NCBI RefSeq assembly: GCF_015207665.1
Contig: NZ_JADEWL010000024.1
Coordinates: 1 to 64,000 of the forward strand
Direction: 5' to 3'
Source of the DNA: Plectonema cf. radiosum LEGE 06105
Lineage (GTDB): Bacteria; Cyanobacteriota; Cyanobacteriia; Cyanobacteriales; Nostocaceae
Length of the DNA: 64,000 nucleotides
The notes under the pieces are model-generated. The model worked only from the letters and a program-made list of their open reading frames with translations, made no database searches and was not told where the DNA came from. Shown here one piece after another: positions 63,449-64,000 of the stretch (position 1 is its first letter; the number at the start of each line of letters is the position of its first letter). Position numbers and translations under genes: made by a program.

Positions 63449-64000
63449 TTATTGCATTGCCAGTCTAGAAGCAATTGCTTGACGTAACTGTTGAGGAAGT
63501 AATACACGGTTTACTGCATGAATTACTCCATTGCTAGCTGCAATATTTGCATCGGTAACGCTAGCATCATTTACAATTACTCTTTCGGGAGTTACGCGAA
63601 CTGCTACTCCACCATATAAAGTATCTACAGTACCAGTTTGTAATTGATTAGAAGTGACTGTACCTTGTACTACGTGATAACTGAGAACTTGACGTAATAA
63701 ATCTCTATTTTCTGGTTGGAGGAGAAATTCTACTGCTCCTTCAGGTAAAGATTGTTCAAATGCTTGGTCAGTAGGAGCAAAAATAGTATAGGAACCATTT
63801 ACAAGTGTATCTGATAAACCGGCTGCTTGTACTGCTTTGACAAGAGTTTCAAAGGAATCGTTTGCGACTGCTACTTCTACAAGATTTCTATTACTTGTTG
63901 ACATTTGCATATTGCCCATATTGCCGTGATTATCGGCTCTAACTGGAACTGTTGCAAAAGCGCTGACACTGACTATACCAGTAATTACAGCAAGCTTTTT
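63449..64000 (-). CDS. Secreted fasciclin-domain protein (5' end cut by window)
   Basis: A fasciclin (FAS1) domain protein whose coding region runs off the right edge. The visible 183 residues begin within a signal peptide (KKLAVITGIVSVSAFATVPV, then RADNHGN), so only the first one or few residues are missing. The FAS1 domain has its two conserved boxes, YTIFAPTDQAFEQSLP and NGVIHAVNRVLLPQ, as well as the YHVVQG motif. FAS1 proteins mediate adhesion and matrix contacts outside the cell. An internal ATG at 63919 would lose the signal peptide and is not the true start. Confidence 0.9.
   Translation of the reverse strand, partial: KKLAVITGIVSVSAFATVPVRADNHGNMGNMQMSTSNRNLVEVAVANDSFETLVKAVQAAGLSDTLVNGSYTIFAPTDQAFEQSLPEGAVEFLLQPENRDLLRQVLSYHVVQGTVTSNQLQTGTVDTLYGGVAVRVTPERVIVNDASVTDANIAASNGVIHAVNRVLLPQQLRQAIASRLAMQ

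Overview
The window comes from a filamentous, probably heterocyst-forming cyanobacterium of the Nostocales type. The evidence is psbI (a photosystem II subunit), cyanobacterial-type gshA and glgC, a Mo-nitrogenase C-terminal-domain protein, PEP-CTERM proteins, frequent GCGATCGC-type octamers, and many short tandem heptamer repeats between genes. Genes sit on both strands and much of the intergenic DNA is repeat-derived.

Region 1 (1-16.8 kb) is a scytonemin (sunscreen pigment) locus. On the minus strand, in transcription order, are scyA, scyB, scyC, scyD, scyE, two scyF paralogues, eboA and eboB; the ebo set probably continues beyond the left edge. ScyB makes indole-3-pyruvate, ScyA couples it to p-hydroxyphenylpyruvate, and ScyC cyclises the product. 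ScyE and both ScyF proteins carry signal peptides and PEP-CTERM anchors, which fits later steps outside the cytoplasm. The ebo genes are linked to export of the monomer. Divergent from scyA, after a 1.4 kb gap, are a triple-PAS histidine kinase and an AraC-type response regulator, matching the regulatory pair beside scy genes in Nostoc punctiforme. All eight gene junctions of the minus-strand cluster carry a palindrome or short tandem repeat.

Region 2 (16.8-33.4 kb) has a tandem pair of hexapeptide acyltransferases, psbI with a terminator, an LptD-like outer-membrane protein (DUF3769), a PcrA/UvrD helicase, a large pentapeptide-repeat protein, gshA, trmL, a LysM/M23 peptidase and tRNA-Met(CAU).

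Region 3 (33.4-51 kb) mixes mobile DNA with metabolism. An intact IS605-type element (divergent tnpA/tnpB) lies directly after the tRNA. Then come a glycogen debranching enzyme, two peroxiredoxins, a J-domain co-chaperone, glgC, a subtilisin-like protease followed by a free-standing propeptide-like protein, and a PAS/GAF/GGDEF/EAL protein. A tnpB-only element is nested inside the long inverted repeats of a decayed transposon.

Region 4 (51-64 kb) holds a Mo-nitrogenase C-terminal-domain protein, a P-type cation ATPase, recF, a PEP-synthase-like enzyme, a dihydroorotase-family protein lacking most metal ligands, a two-domain histidine phosphatase, small proteins and a fasciclin-domain secreted protein cut by the right edge.

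The points most worth following are the protease and solo propeptide pair, the probably non-catalytic dihydroorotase, the repeat-punctuated scy-ebo cluster with duplicated scyF, and the nested tnpB composite.
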